Shown here: in pieces, positions 1 to 7,665 of the stretch
Layout: every line of letters begins with the position of its first letter
How positions within the stretch are numbered: the first letter of the stretch is position 1
Virus record (IMG/VR): IMGVR_UViG_3300038463_000127
Coordinates: 1-29,380 of that record
Direction: 5' to 3' (one strand)
Source of the DNA: a virus
DNA: 29,380 bases
Program-made: the position numbers and the translations under genes
The notes under the pieces: generated by a model
Databases searched by the model: none
What the model saw: only the letters and a program-made list of their open reading frames with translations
Told to the model about the DNA's origin: nothing

Positions 1-3000
1 CCACTAAATCCAGAAATACCCGAGAAGCCGCTGTAGCCGGATATACCAGAGAATCCAGAATAACCTGAGATGCCACTGAACCCTGAGTAGCCAGAAACTC
101 CACTGAATCCGCTATAACCACTTATGCCGCTAAATCCACTGAAACCTGATATTCCTGAAAATCCAGAGTATCCTGAAATACCCGAGAACCCTGAATATCC
201 ACTATAACCAGAGATTCCTGAGAAGCCACTAAATCCACTTACTCCACTGAATCCAGAAATTCCAGAAATTCCACTAAAGCCACTATATCCGCTAATACCG
301 CTGAATCCAGAATAACCACTAATTCCGGAGAAACCGGAATATCCAGAGATACCGCTGAATCCGGAGAAGCCACTATATCCTGAGATGCCGCTAAATCCTG
401 AATAGCCAGAAATTCCAGAGAATCCAGAAAAGCCGCTTACTCCGCTAAAACCAGAGAAGCCACTTACACCACTAAATCCAGAGAACCCGGAAATACCAGA
501 GAAGCCGCTATAACCGCTAATGCCGCTAAATCCACTATATCCTGAGATACCAGAGAATCCAGAATAACCGGAGATGCCGCTAAATCCTGAAAACCCGCTA
601 ACTCCGGAGAAGCCACTAAATCCTGATACCCCGGAGAATCCACTATACCCAGAAATGCCACTAAATCCTGAGAAGCCAGAGACTCCACTGAATCCAGAAT
701 AACCTGAAATACCTGAGAATCCACTATATCCACTTATCCCAGAAAATCCTGAAAAGCCGCTTATGCCACTGAATCCAGAGAATCCTGAAATTCCTGAATA
801 GCCGCTATAACCAGAAATTCCAGAGAAGCCAGAATAGCCTGAAATACCAGAGAAACCTGAGTAGCCACTAATTCCTGAAAACCCACTATACCCACTAATG
901 CCGCTGAAGCCAGAGAATCCGCTTATGCCACTGAATCCAGAGAATCCGCTTATGCCACTGAATCCAGAGAATCCAGAAATGCCTGAGAATCCGCTGTAGC
1001 CACTGAAGCCAGAGAAACCAGAGAATCCACTTACTCCTGAGAATCCCGAGTAACCACTTATTCCAGAAAATCCTGAGTAACCCGAAATTCCAGAGAAGCC
1101 ACTAAAGCCACTTACTCCGCTAAATCCGGAAAAGCCAGAGTATCCACTAACTCCAGAGAAACCGCTATAACCAGAATATCCTGAGTAACCAGAGATTCCG
1201 CTAAATCCTGAATATCCGGAAATGCCACTGAAACCCGAATAACCAGAGATACCTGAGAACCCAGAGAAACCAGAAATGCCGCTAAATCCGCTAAATCCAG
1301 ACACGCCCGAGAAGCCACTGTATCCGGATATACCTGAGAATCCAGAATATCCAGAGATTCCACTAAATCCTGAATAACCAGAAATACCAGAGAAACCACT
1401 GTAACCACTTACTCCACTGAAGCCCGAGTAACCCGAAACTCCTGAAAATCCACTGAATCCTGATACCCCCGAGAAACCACTAAATCCAGAAATACCCGAG
1501 AAGCCGCTGTAGCCGGATATACCGGAGAAGCCTGAGTAACCAGAAAGCCCCGAGAAGCCACTATATCCACTAATGCCACTGAAACCGGAGAAGCCTGAAA
1601 CTCCGGAAAATCCACTGAATCCTGAAATACCAGAGAAACCTGAGTATCCTGAAATACCAGAGAAACCTGAGTATCCTGAAATACCTGAGAAACCTGAATA
1701 GCCACTAATACCGCTGAAGCCAGAGTATCCTGAAATTCCGGAAAATCCCGAGAATCCTGATACTCCGCTAAATCCAGAAAATCCAGACACGCCCGAGAAG
1801 CCACTGTATCCGGATATTCCAGAGAAACCAGAATATCCAGAGATTCCGCTAAATCCTGAGTAACCAGAAACGCCGGAAAATCCACTGAATCCCGAAATAC
1901 CGGAGAATCCTGAGAATCCTGATACACCGCTAAATCCTGAGAATCCACTTATGCCAGAGAATCCAGAGTAACCTGAAGTTCCAGAGAAGCCACTATAGCC
2001 ACTGAAACCAGAATAGCCTGAAATACCAGAGAAGCCACTAAAGCCACTTACTCCGCTAAAGCCACTGAACCCACTAATTCCAGAGAAACCAGAATACCCA
2101 CTTATTCCGGAAAAGCCTGAGAACCCGGACACTCCACTAAAACCACTGAATCCTGATGTTCCTATTCCCGAGAAGCCGCTATAGCCAGAATAACCTGAGA
2201 TTCCTGAAAATCCACTAAATCCAGAAACGCCAGAGAATCCCGAGAATCCACTTATGCCAGAGAAACCGCTAAAGCCTGATGTTCCTGCTCCAGAATATCC
2301 ACTAAATCCACTAAATCCCGAGAATCCTGATACTCCGCTAAAGCCTGAGAATCCTGATAATCCACTGAAACCGCTAAACCCACTTATTCCAGAAAATCCT
2401 GAGAAGCCACTATAACCAGATGACGCGGCAGATCCATTTAATCCAGAAAATCCGGAGATTCCGCTAAATCCAGAAAATCCACTAATGCCGCTAAATCCTG
2501 AGAAGCCTGAAATACCAGAGAATCCAGAATAACCAGAAACTCCTGAGAAGCCACTAAATCCTGAGATACCAGAGAACCCCGAGAACCCAGAAATTCCGCT
2601 AAACCCACTGAACCCAGAAAGTCCAGCACCGGAGAAGCCACTAAATCCTGATGTTCCTGAAAAGCCAGAGTATCCGCTAATACCACTGAAACCAGAGTAA
2701 CCAGAAATCCCAGAAAATCCGCTGAAACCTGATAAGCCAGAAAATCCAGAGAAGCCACTTACACCACTAAATCCAGAAACGCCGGAGAATCCAGAATAGC
2801 CTGAAATGCCAGAGAACCCAGAAATTCCACTGAAGCCTGAGTAACCACTGATACCGCTGAAACCAGAATATCCGGAAACTCCTGAGAATCCAGAGAATCC
2901 ACTAAATCCAGAAATGCCAGAGAATCCTGAATAACCGGAGATGCCGCTAAATCCTGAATAACCACTGATGCCAGAAAAGCCACTAAAACCACTCACTCCG

Positions 3001-3850
3001 CTAAATCCAGAGAACCCAGAAACACCAGAGAAGCCAGAATATCCAGATGCCCCCGAGTAACCAGAGTACCCAGAAATGCCACTATATCCGCTAACTCCAG
3101 AGAATCCGCTGAAGCCGCTTATTCCACTAAACCCAGAGAACCCACTATAACCAGAGAATCCAGAGAATCCGCTGAACCCACTGAACCCAGACTTTCCAGA
3201 GAAACCAGAATAACCTGAAATTCCTGAGAAACCAGAGTAGCCGCTTATTCCTGAGAAACCTGAATAGCCTGAAACTCCTGAGAAACCCGAGTAACCAGAT
3301 ACTCCGCTAAATCCAGAGAATCCTGAAATGCCGCTGAAACCACTAAAGCCGCTGATACCAGAGAACCCACTATAGCCTGAAATACCGCTGAAGCCGCTAA
3401 ATCCACTTACTCCCGAGAATCCTGATACGCCAGAAAATCCACTGTAACCTGAATAGCCTGAAATGCCGCTAAATCCTGAAAATCCACTTTGACCAGAATA
3501 TCCAGAAGTTCCAACTCCGGAATAACCACTTATTCCAGAGAATCCGCTGAATCCTGAAATTCCTGAGAATCCAGAGAATCCGCTAACTCCATTACTTCCT
3601 GTTCCTCCACTGTAACCAGAAAATCCACTTATACCAAGACCACTAAATCCTGAAAACCCGCTAATACCGTTATTTCCAGAATATCCAGATACTCCTGAGA
3701 AACCGCTAAAGCCAGAAGAACCAATATTACCACTAAACCCGCTAATTCCTGAAAATCCTGAAACCCCGCTTATCCCGCTAAAACCACTGAATCCAGATAT
3801 TCCCAACCCACTAAACCCAGAGAATCCACTTAGCCCCATAAATCCGGAAC
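1..3850 (-). repeat. Degenerate 9-bp repeat array encoding Gly-X-Ser
   Basis: The unit is three codons (Gly, X, Ser) with free use of synonymous Gly and Ser codons. Higher-order copies exist: 1-47 is identical to 1477-1523, and the segment around 1310-1400 closely matches that around 1785-1875. A block reading GCTTATGCCACTGAATCC recurs near 750, 920 and 945. This indicates growth by segmental duplication as well as point divergence. All indels keep the reading frame. Confidence 0.9.
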
Positions 3851-4094
3851 CACTTGCACCTGTACTGAAAATTACCCAGGCGCTTCCGTTCCATTGCCAC
3901 GTGTTGCCATCAACAGAAGTAGTACATAACATACCAGTAACTTTTCTGATATCTGGAATTGCATCTCTATCAGAAGTTAACGTTACATTGTATAGACCAC
4001 CAATACCCTGATTAGCATAATGAGTTCCATAAGTGTCATTTGTATCCGGCTGAATTATTGGAGCAATTATTATCGTACCTATATTAGCTGTCAT
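1..4094 (-). CDS. Giant Gly-X-Ser collagen-like fibre protein (C-terminus beyond window)
   Basis: An open frame runs from the ATG at 4094-4092 to the left edge (1364 complete codons); I checked the frame at many points and found no stop. Residues 1 to about 80 are a non-repetitive head, probably for attachment or trimerisation, containing TWQWNGSAWV (65-74), a motif type common in phage fibre proteins. From about residue 80 the protein is a continuous Gly-X-Ser repeat in which X is nearly always Phe, Tyr, Ile or Val. Interruptions (GTSG, GLG, NNG, NIGSSG, SAASSG, single Lys, Gln or Ala at X) cluster toward the N-terminal end. The ATG overlaps the upstream stop (ATGA), indicating translational coupling in a two-gene late operon. 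Collagen-like repeats are known in tail fibres, but this one lacks proline and charge, so a standard triple helix is uncertain. Fibre role is inferred; the open frame and repeat are seen directly. Confidence 0.85.
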   Translation of the reverse strand, partial: MTANIGTIIIAPIIQPDTNDTYGTHYANQGIGGLYNVTLTSDRDAIPDIRKVTGMLCTTSVDGNTWQWNGSAWVIFSTGASGSGFMGLSGFSGFSGLGISGFSGFSGISGVSGFSGISGFSGNIGSSGFSGFSGVSGYSGNNGISGFSGFSGLGISGFSGYSGGTGSNGVSGFSGFSGISGFSGFSGISGYSGVGTSGYSGQSGFSGFSGISGYSGYSGFSGVSGFSGVSGFSGFSGISGYSGFSGISGFSGFSGISGFSGFSGVSGYSGFSGVSGYSGFSGISGYSGFSGISGYSGFSGKSGFSGFSGFSGFSGYSGFSGFSGISGFSGFSGVSGYSGISGYSGYSGASGYSGFSGVSGFSGFSGVSGFSGFSGISGYSGFSGISGYSGFSGISGFSGFSGFSGVSGYSGFSGISGYSGFSGISGFSGISGYSGFSGVSGFSGVSGFSGFSGLSGFSGFSGISGYSGFSGISGYSGFSGTSGFSGFSGAGLSGFSGFSGISGFSGFSGISGFSGFSGVSGYSGFSGISGFSGFSGISGFSGFSGISGFSGLNGSAASSGYSGFSGFSGISGFSGFSGLSGFSGFSGVSGFSGFSGFSGYSGAGTSGFSGFSGISGFSGFSGVSGFSGFSGISGYSGYSGFSGIGTSGFSGFSGVSGFSGFSGISGYSGFSGISGFSGFSGVSGFSGFSGISGYSGFSGYSGFSGTSGYSGFSGISGFSGFSGVSGFSGFSGISGFSGFSGVSGYSGFSGISGYSGFSGISGYSGFSGVSGFSGFSGVSGFSGFSGISGYSGFSGISGYSGFSGISGYSGFSGISGYSGFSGISGFSGFSGVSGFSGFSGISGYSGFSGLSGYSGFSGISGYSGFSGISGFSGFSGVSGFSGFSGVSGYSGFSGVSGYSGFSGISGYSGFSGISGYSGFSGISGYSGFSGVSGFSGFSGISGFSGFSGISGYSGFSGISGYSGFSGISGYSGYSGYSGFSGVSGYSGFSGFSGVSGFSGFSGISGYSGFSGISGYSGFSGVSGFSGFSGFSGYSGFSGISGFSGFSGISGFSGFSGISGFSGFSGISGYSGFSGISGYSGFSGISGYSGFSGISGYSGYSGISGFSGFSGISGFSGFSGISGYSGFSGISGYSGFSGVSGFSGFSGISGYSGFSGVSGFSGFSGVSGFSGFSGISGYSGFSGISGYSGFSGISGYSGFSGISGFSGFSGVSGFSGFSGVSGFSGFSGISGYSGFSGISGYSGFSGFSGISGYSGFSGISGYSGFSGISGYSGFSGISGISGFSGVSGFSGFSGISGYSGYSGFSGISGYSGFSGISGFSGFSGISGYSGFSGVSGYSGFSGISGYSGFSGISGYSGFSGISGFS

Positions 4095-4879
4095 GATACA
4101 CTCACTTGTATTCCGACGCCATATTGAACATAAGTAGATCTATAACAGTCATATGAAAGAACTAATGAATAAGTATTTGTATAGGAAATAGTTGTTTTCA
4201 CCCAGGCAGTATTCAACAATCCGTTCACAGTAAATGTAGGAGTTCCAAAAGAACTTGGCCATGCAAAGTAAATATATTGGCCGCTAGCAGATATTGTTTG
4301 TGATTGATGAAAGTTCAGAGATAGGTAATTTGAAAGACTATTCACTGTTGCTTCATTAGGAGTTACATCAGAAGATACGCCGTAGAACACAGGGTATTCA
4401 AATACAACTCCTGCTGATGACGTTGCTCCGTTAGTTCCGTCACTTCCAGAAATTGTCCATGTTTGAGATGATGTAAGTCCAAGACTTGTTAGATTATCAG
4501 TTCTTTGGGCTGCTGGCAGAAATCCTATTCCATTGTTTATCTCTTGTGCTATTATATTTTTATTCCAAGTCCAAGAAAGAGTTAGAGAGTTAATTGTTTG
4601 GCCAGTTGTCGCTACTGTTACGCTCGAATTCATCGAAACTGTAGGGGCGACATAAAGAAGTTGATCTAATGCTTCTTGTACGTTGGCTAATAACGGGTCA
4701 CTTGGATTCGTATAAGAGACTTCCGAGGCTGTTATTGGGCCACCGCCAGGGGTCAGCTCGGACACTTTTATGCTCTTATTTTTACCTTGACTTACGCTAA
4801 AAAATGGAATCAAGTCATCGGGATTAGCCGACAATACTTCAGGTAAATGTTGAATATCCATTGGAGGGAGTACTGCCAT
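4091..4879 (-). CDS. Phage structural/fibre-associated protein with SWTWNK-type domain
   Basis: 262 residues. The N-terminal part (about 7-45: DIQHLPEV, DDLIPFFSVSQGK, IKVSEL) resembles the leading segment of many phage neck or fibre proteins. The middle and C-terminal parts carry a pattern I recognise from tail-fibre-associated virion proteins: LSWTWNKNI, a segment after AAQRTDNL, WTISGSDGTNGATSS, then FYGVSS. A C-terminal beta-rich segment ends in GVGIQVSVS. It is the first gene of the operon with the collagen-like fibre and overlaps its start by ATGA. It may link the fibre to the baseplate or assist trimerisation. A TATAAATA box lies 39-46 bp upstream of the start; the Shine-Dalgarno is weak. 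The virion role is inferred from similarity of pattern and context. Confidence 0.7.
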   Translation of the reverse strand: MAVLPPMDIQHLPEVLSANPDDLIPFFSVSQGKNKSIKVSELTPGGGPITASEVSYTNPSDPLLANVQEALDQLLYVAPTVSMNSSVTVATTGQTINSLTLSWTWNKNIIAQEINNGIGFLPAAQRTDNLTSLGLTSSQTWTISGSDGTNGATSSAGVVFEYPVFYGVSSDVTPNEATVNSLSNYLSLNFHQSQTISASGQYIYFAWPSSFGTPTFTVNGLLNTAWVKTTISYTNTYSLVLSYDCYRSTYVQYGVGIQVSVS

Positions 4880-4917
4880 TGAGGTAAAATCTTGTCCTTG
4901 TTGTTCTTTACTTCATG

Positions 4918-4925
4918 TATTTATA
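4918..4925 (-). promoter_or_regulatory. T4-like late promoter (TATAAATA) for the fibre operon
   Basis: The plus strand reads TATTTATA, so the minus strand has an exact match to the T4 late -10 consensus TATAAATA. It is correctly oriented for the 4879 start and would give a leader of about 30 nt. A divergent TATAAT box for the plus-strand glycosyltransferase lies 30 bp away. Confidence 0.65.
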
Positions 4926-4954
4926 AAAGTTGTGATTTTGGCTTTCATTTCTTG

Positions 4955-4960
4955 TATAAT
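4955..4960 (+). promoter_or_regulatory. TATAAT box 6 bp before ATG (possible leaderless start)
   Basis: An exact TATAAT ends 6 bp before the ATG at 4967, so transcription starting at the usual distance would begin at or next to the A of the start codon. No Shine-Dalgarno is visible. A weak TTGTGA (4930-4935) lies 19 bp upstream, and GGCTTT occurs in between. Confidence 0.5.
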
Positions 4961-4966
4961 ATCCTA

Positions 4967-6145
4967 ATGGCTAAAAAGTTCTCTATAATTATACCAACAT
5001 TTAATCATTGCTCCGATTGTCTCCAGCCGGCCATCGAGTCCATCCTAAAATACACAGACCAATCAATCATAGAAATTATCATCGTCTCAAATGGTTCTAC
5101 AGACGGGACTGACGAATACCTAAAAACTCTTCCCAAAGATATTTTTACAACTCTCTCCTTCCCAGAACCTCTTGGCTATACTCGTGCTACTAATGAAGGA
5201 ATAAAAATTGCCAATGGAGAGTTCGTAATTCTCTTCAATAATGATAATCTTCTACTTCCGCAACCAACGAATGAATGGCTGAATTATCTTCATAAACCAT
5301 TTATAACGGACCCTAAATGCGCTATTACTGGTCCTCTTCGGCTTCAAGATGTTTATGTTAATTGCGGAGTTATTATCTTCTTCTGCGCAATGATACCTCG
5401 AAGGCTATTCCAGGAGTTAGGATTATTGGATGAAATATTCTCTCCAGGAGGGTGCGAAGATATTGATTTTACTATGAAATGTATAAATGCTGGTTATACA
5501 ACACATCAAGTTCCTTCTAATGAAAAGGCTCAATTTACCGAAACCAATACGACAATTTTTATGATATGGCACAAGAATAATAAAACATTTGGAGAGATAC
5601 CAGAATATTCTTCACATATTATCAAGAGGAATGGAATGGTTGTATTGAAGAGATATAATAAGAATATAAAATTGAATATAGGTTCTGGTTCTATTCATTT
5701 ACAGCACTATGGATTTATTAGTGTAGATGATAAAAATCCTACTGCTGACTTGGTTGGAGATATTTGCGAAGATTTAGTTTTTGATGATAATTCCGTTAGT
5801 GAGATTTATTGTGGTCATGTCATCAATCATTGTGAAGATGCTGTGAGATTTTTGGAGACGTGTTATAGGATATTGAAACCAGGAGGATTTATCGCTGTGG
5901 AAATGCCTGATATGTGGAGACTTTGTGAAGAATATCTCAAAGGCAATTTGGAGAGGCGTCAGGAAGTAATGAAGTGGCTTTTTGACGGATATGATATTGA
6001 ATGGAAAAAGTATTCGGCTATGTCTGGGTGGGATTGTGAGAGTATGAAAAATCTTATGGAGAAAATAGGATTTAGGAATATAATGATAGGAAGTGAAGTA
6101 ATGAAGAGAAGTGGAATTAATTTTAGATGCCAAGGAAATAAATGA
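4967..6145 (+). CDS. Family 2 glycosyltransferase fused to SAM methyltransferase-like domain
   Basis: 392 residues from the ATG at 4967; an in-frame ATG at 4892 is rejected because MAKKFSIIIPTFNH is the natural start of a GT2 domain. Residues 5-225 are a GT-A fold: SIIIPTFNH, VSNGSTDGT, nucleotide/metal motif FNND (NND at 91-93 in place of DXD) and CEDIDF (163-168). Residues about 233-350 are class I methyltransferase-like: glycine motif LNIGSG (236-241) and LKPGG (303-307). The whole protein is paralogous to the first roughly 430 residues of the 985-residue protein at 7666. It lies divergently beside the fibre operon and ends with an ATGA overlap into the next gene. It probably transfers and perhaps methylates a sugar on a virion or host glycan; acceptor unknown. 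Confidence 0.85.
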   Translation: MAKKFSIIIPTFNHCSDCLQPAIESILKYTDQSIIEIIIVSNGSTDGTDEYLKTLPKDIFTTLSFPEPLGYTRATNEGIKIANGEFVILFNNDNLLLPQPTNEWLNYLHKPFITDPKCAITGPLRLQDVYVNCGVIIFFCAMIPRRLFQELGLLDEIFSPGGCEDIDFTMKCINAGYTTHQVPSNEKAQFTETNTTIFMIWHKNNKTFGEIPEYSSHIIKRNGMVVLKRYNKNIKLNIGSGSIHLQHYGFISVDDKNPTADLVGDICEDLVFDDNSVSEIYCGHVINHCEDAVRFLETCYRILKPGGFIAVEMPDMWRLCEEYLKGNLERRQEVMKWLFDGYDIEWKKYSAMSGWDCESMKNLMEKIGFRNIMIGSEVMKRSGINFRCQGNK

Positions 6146-6633
6146 CACAACACATATACGATACTAATATAGGACAATATAGAAGGCTCGAATGGGAACT
6201 TATATCAGCAAGAATAAAGAATAAAAGTTGCGATACAGAAGATGAACATAGAATAGCAGATCAAATAGATGTAGTTTGGGATGCTTGTTCTGCTGAGGAA
6301 ATAGATGACATAGAGAATAATGCTCCAAGATATTATGACTTCCTTTATGAATGGAATAAATCATATTTGAGTATCTATGAATGTGCTCAATATTTTATAG
6401 ATCAGCATCCTAAATTACTTGAATGTGATAAAAAGAATTGGAAGATAAAAACCACACAATCAAGTCTCTTCGGAACGGAATGGAAGGAAAATGATGCGTT
6501 TTTGTATTGTATTATCCAAGAAGGTTCGAATTGTATGGTGAAAACATTGTGCGATAGAGATTTTGAGAGATTGAATAAGGAATATACGTTTGATAGGTAT
6601 GCTTCGAATGCTCCTATATTTGTGAGAAAATAG
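6142..6633 (+). CDS. Hypothetical protein, 163 residues
   Basis: I do not recognise this protein. It starts with ATG overlapping the stop of the glycosyltransferase gene (ATGA), so it is probably translationally coupled to it. It is soluble, with an acidic helical segment at about 33-60 (DEHRIADQIDVVWDAC, EEIDDIE), aromatic-rich stretches, and no signal peptide or membrane segment. The C-terminal half (TEWKENDAFLYCIIQEGSN) looks beta-rich. Sequence composition and the tight overlap support a real gene. Its position between two glycosyltransferases suggests an accessory role, but that is only context. Confidence 0.65.
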   Translation: MTQHIYDTNIGQYRRLEWELISARIKNKSCDTEDEHRIADQIDVVWDACSAEEIDDIENNAPRYYDFLYEWNKSYLSIYECAQYFIDQHPKLLECDKKNWKIKTTQSSLFGTEWKENDAFLYCIIQEGSNCMVKTLCDRDFERLNKEYTFDRYASNAPIFVRK

Positions 6634-6658
6634 TTCCTAATATTTACTGAAAATGATA

Positions 6659-6675
6659 TATAATGGATATAAATA
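6659..6675 (+). promoter_or_regulatory. Overlapping TATAAT (6659-6664) and late TATAAATA (6668-6675) boxes
   Basis: Two promoter-like boxes lie nearly end to end in the 59-bp gap after the 163-residue gene: TATAAT, then an exact late-type TATAAATA. They are followed by AGGAGG (6682-6687) and the ATG of a small ribbon-helix-helix gene. This suggests both host-type and late-type transcription of the endonuclease pair. Confidence 0.5.
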
Positions 6676-6692
6676 GTATATAGGAGGTATTT

Positions 6693-6836
6693 ATGATGTT
6701 CGCAAAGAAAAAAGATATAGGAATATTAGTAAGAACTACGAAGGAAGAGAAGGCAAGATTTATTGAAGTGGCTAAAAAGAGTGGATGCCCAAGTCTTACC
6801 GCTTGGGTCCTGATGGTATTGAGGAAGGAGAAATAA
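6693..6836 (+). CDS. Small ribbon-helix-helix-like DNA-binding protein
   Basis: 47 residues from the ATG at 6693 (a second ATG at 6696 is equally well placed for the strong AGGAGG at 6682-6687). The sequence shows the ribbon-helix-helix pattern: a short beta strand (DIGILVRTT), helix 1 (KEEKARFIEVAKKSG) and helix 2 (SLTAWVLMVLRKEK). This resembles Arc/CopG or MobC-type regulators. It ends 1 nt before the GIY-YIG start, so the two are almost certainly co-transcribed. It could repress its own promoter or modulate the endonuclease. The family call is by pattern only. Confidence 0.6.
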   Translation: MMFAKKKDIGILVRTTKEEKARFIEVAKKSGCPSLTAWVLMVLRKEK

Positions 6837-6837
6837 A

Positions 6838-7656
6838 ATGGAAAGTGAATTGGAAATAGATGCTATTGTAAGTAAAGATTTATGGGAAGTAAATATAGAG
6901 AAAATTGTTGAGGTTCTGAATAAAATAGAGAGATTTTATACATTCGAAGAGGCTGTTGGAAAAGGGGCTATCTATTTACTAATAAGTCCTTCCGGTAAAT
7001 GTTATGTGGGTCAGAGTTGGCGAGTAAAAGAAAGAATACACGAATATAAAGTAATAAACAGTAATATCAAAGGTCAGCCGGCTATTTACAGAGCTTTATT
7101 GAAATATGGATCGAATAACCTCATTTACAAAGTTATAGATATATGTATAACACAGTCTCAAGAAGAATTAGACAGTAAAGAAATATTTTATATTAATTTT
7201 TTTAATAGTCTTATAGAAGGTTATAATTTAAATGCTGGTGGCCACAACAGCAAACCAACGGCAGAAACCAGAAAAAAACAGAGCGAGGCAGGTAAAGGAA
7301 GAATACAATCGCCGGAACATCGTAAGAAAAGAGCGGCCGCACAATTAGGCAGTAAAAATCATCAATACGGAATACCAAGAACTTCAGAACAGAAGAAGTT
7401 TATAAGCGATGCTAATTTTGAACGGCATAGAAATAAAAAATGGAAATATCTAAATATTTTGATAAATCCTATTGGTGAAATAATATATATAAAAAATCTT
7501 TACTATTATTCTAAAAATAATAATTTAGATACATCTCACATTTATAGTGTGATGACAGGAAAACTTAAAAGTCATAGAGGTTGGACAGGTAGAAGAGAAT
7601 TAATAACTGATGATAATAGCCATTTAGCACAAGATAAAGATATGTTCCCTAATTAG
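6838..7656 (+). CDS. GIY-YIG homing endonuclease (Seg-like) with NUMOD-type DNA-binding repeats
   Basis: 272 residues. The nuclease core is at about 42-135: GAIYLLI (AIY 44-46 in the GIY position), YVGQSW (56-61), catalytic-type Arg in WRVKERI (62 or 66), Glu 115 in SKEIFYINFF, and the closing YNLNAGG (129-135). Downstream are NUMOD3-like segments (RKKQSEAGKGRIQSPEH; KKRAAAQLGSKNHQYG) and a C-terminal DNA-binding segment ending in SHRGWTGRR. This architecture matches free-standing T4 Seg proteins, which cut one strand or both and drive their own spread. About 40 residues precede the nuclease core. The start follows GAGGAAGGAG and the upstream regulator by 1 nt. The pair splits the glycosyltransferase block, as expected for a homing insertion. 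Confidence 0.85.
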   Translation: MESELEIDAIVSKDLWEVNIEKIVEVLNKIERFYTFEEAVGKGAIYLLISPSGKCYVGQSWRVKERIHEYKVINSNIKGQPAIYRALLKYGSNNLIYKVIDICITQSQEELDSKEIFYINFFNSLIEGYNLNAGGHNSKPTAETRKKQSEAGKGRIQSPEHRKKRAAAQLGSKNHQYGIPRTSEQKKFISDANFERHRNKKWKYLNILINPIGEIIYIKNLYYYSKNNNLDTSHIYSVMTGKLKSHRGWTGRRELITDDNSHLAQDKDMFPN

Positions 7657-7665
7657 AAAGTAAAA

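Noticed and set aside
464-2992. Several open frames of 77-179 codons on the minus strand in the repeat region
   Set aside because: They are the same repeats read in another frame (Leu-Asp-Ser-Gln-Val-type strings). The Gly-X-Ser frame is continuous over the whole region and joins a proper head domain and start.
1-3850. Repeat array as a possible CRISPR or satellite DNA
   Set aside because: There are no constant repeats with unique spacers. The 9-bp periodicity is explained by Gly-X-Ser codons in an open frame.
4892-4966. Earlier in-frame ATG extending the glycosyltransferase by 25 residues
   Set aside because: The extension is Cys/Phe-rich, unlike the family, and covers the TATAAT box; MAKKFSIIIPTFNH is the natural start.
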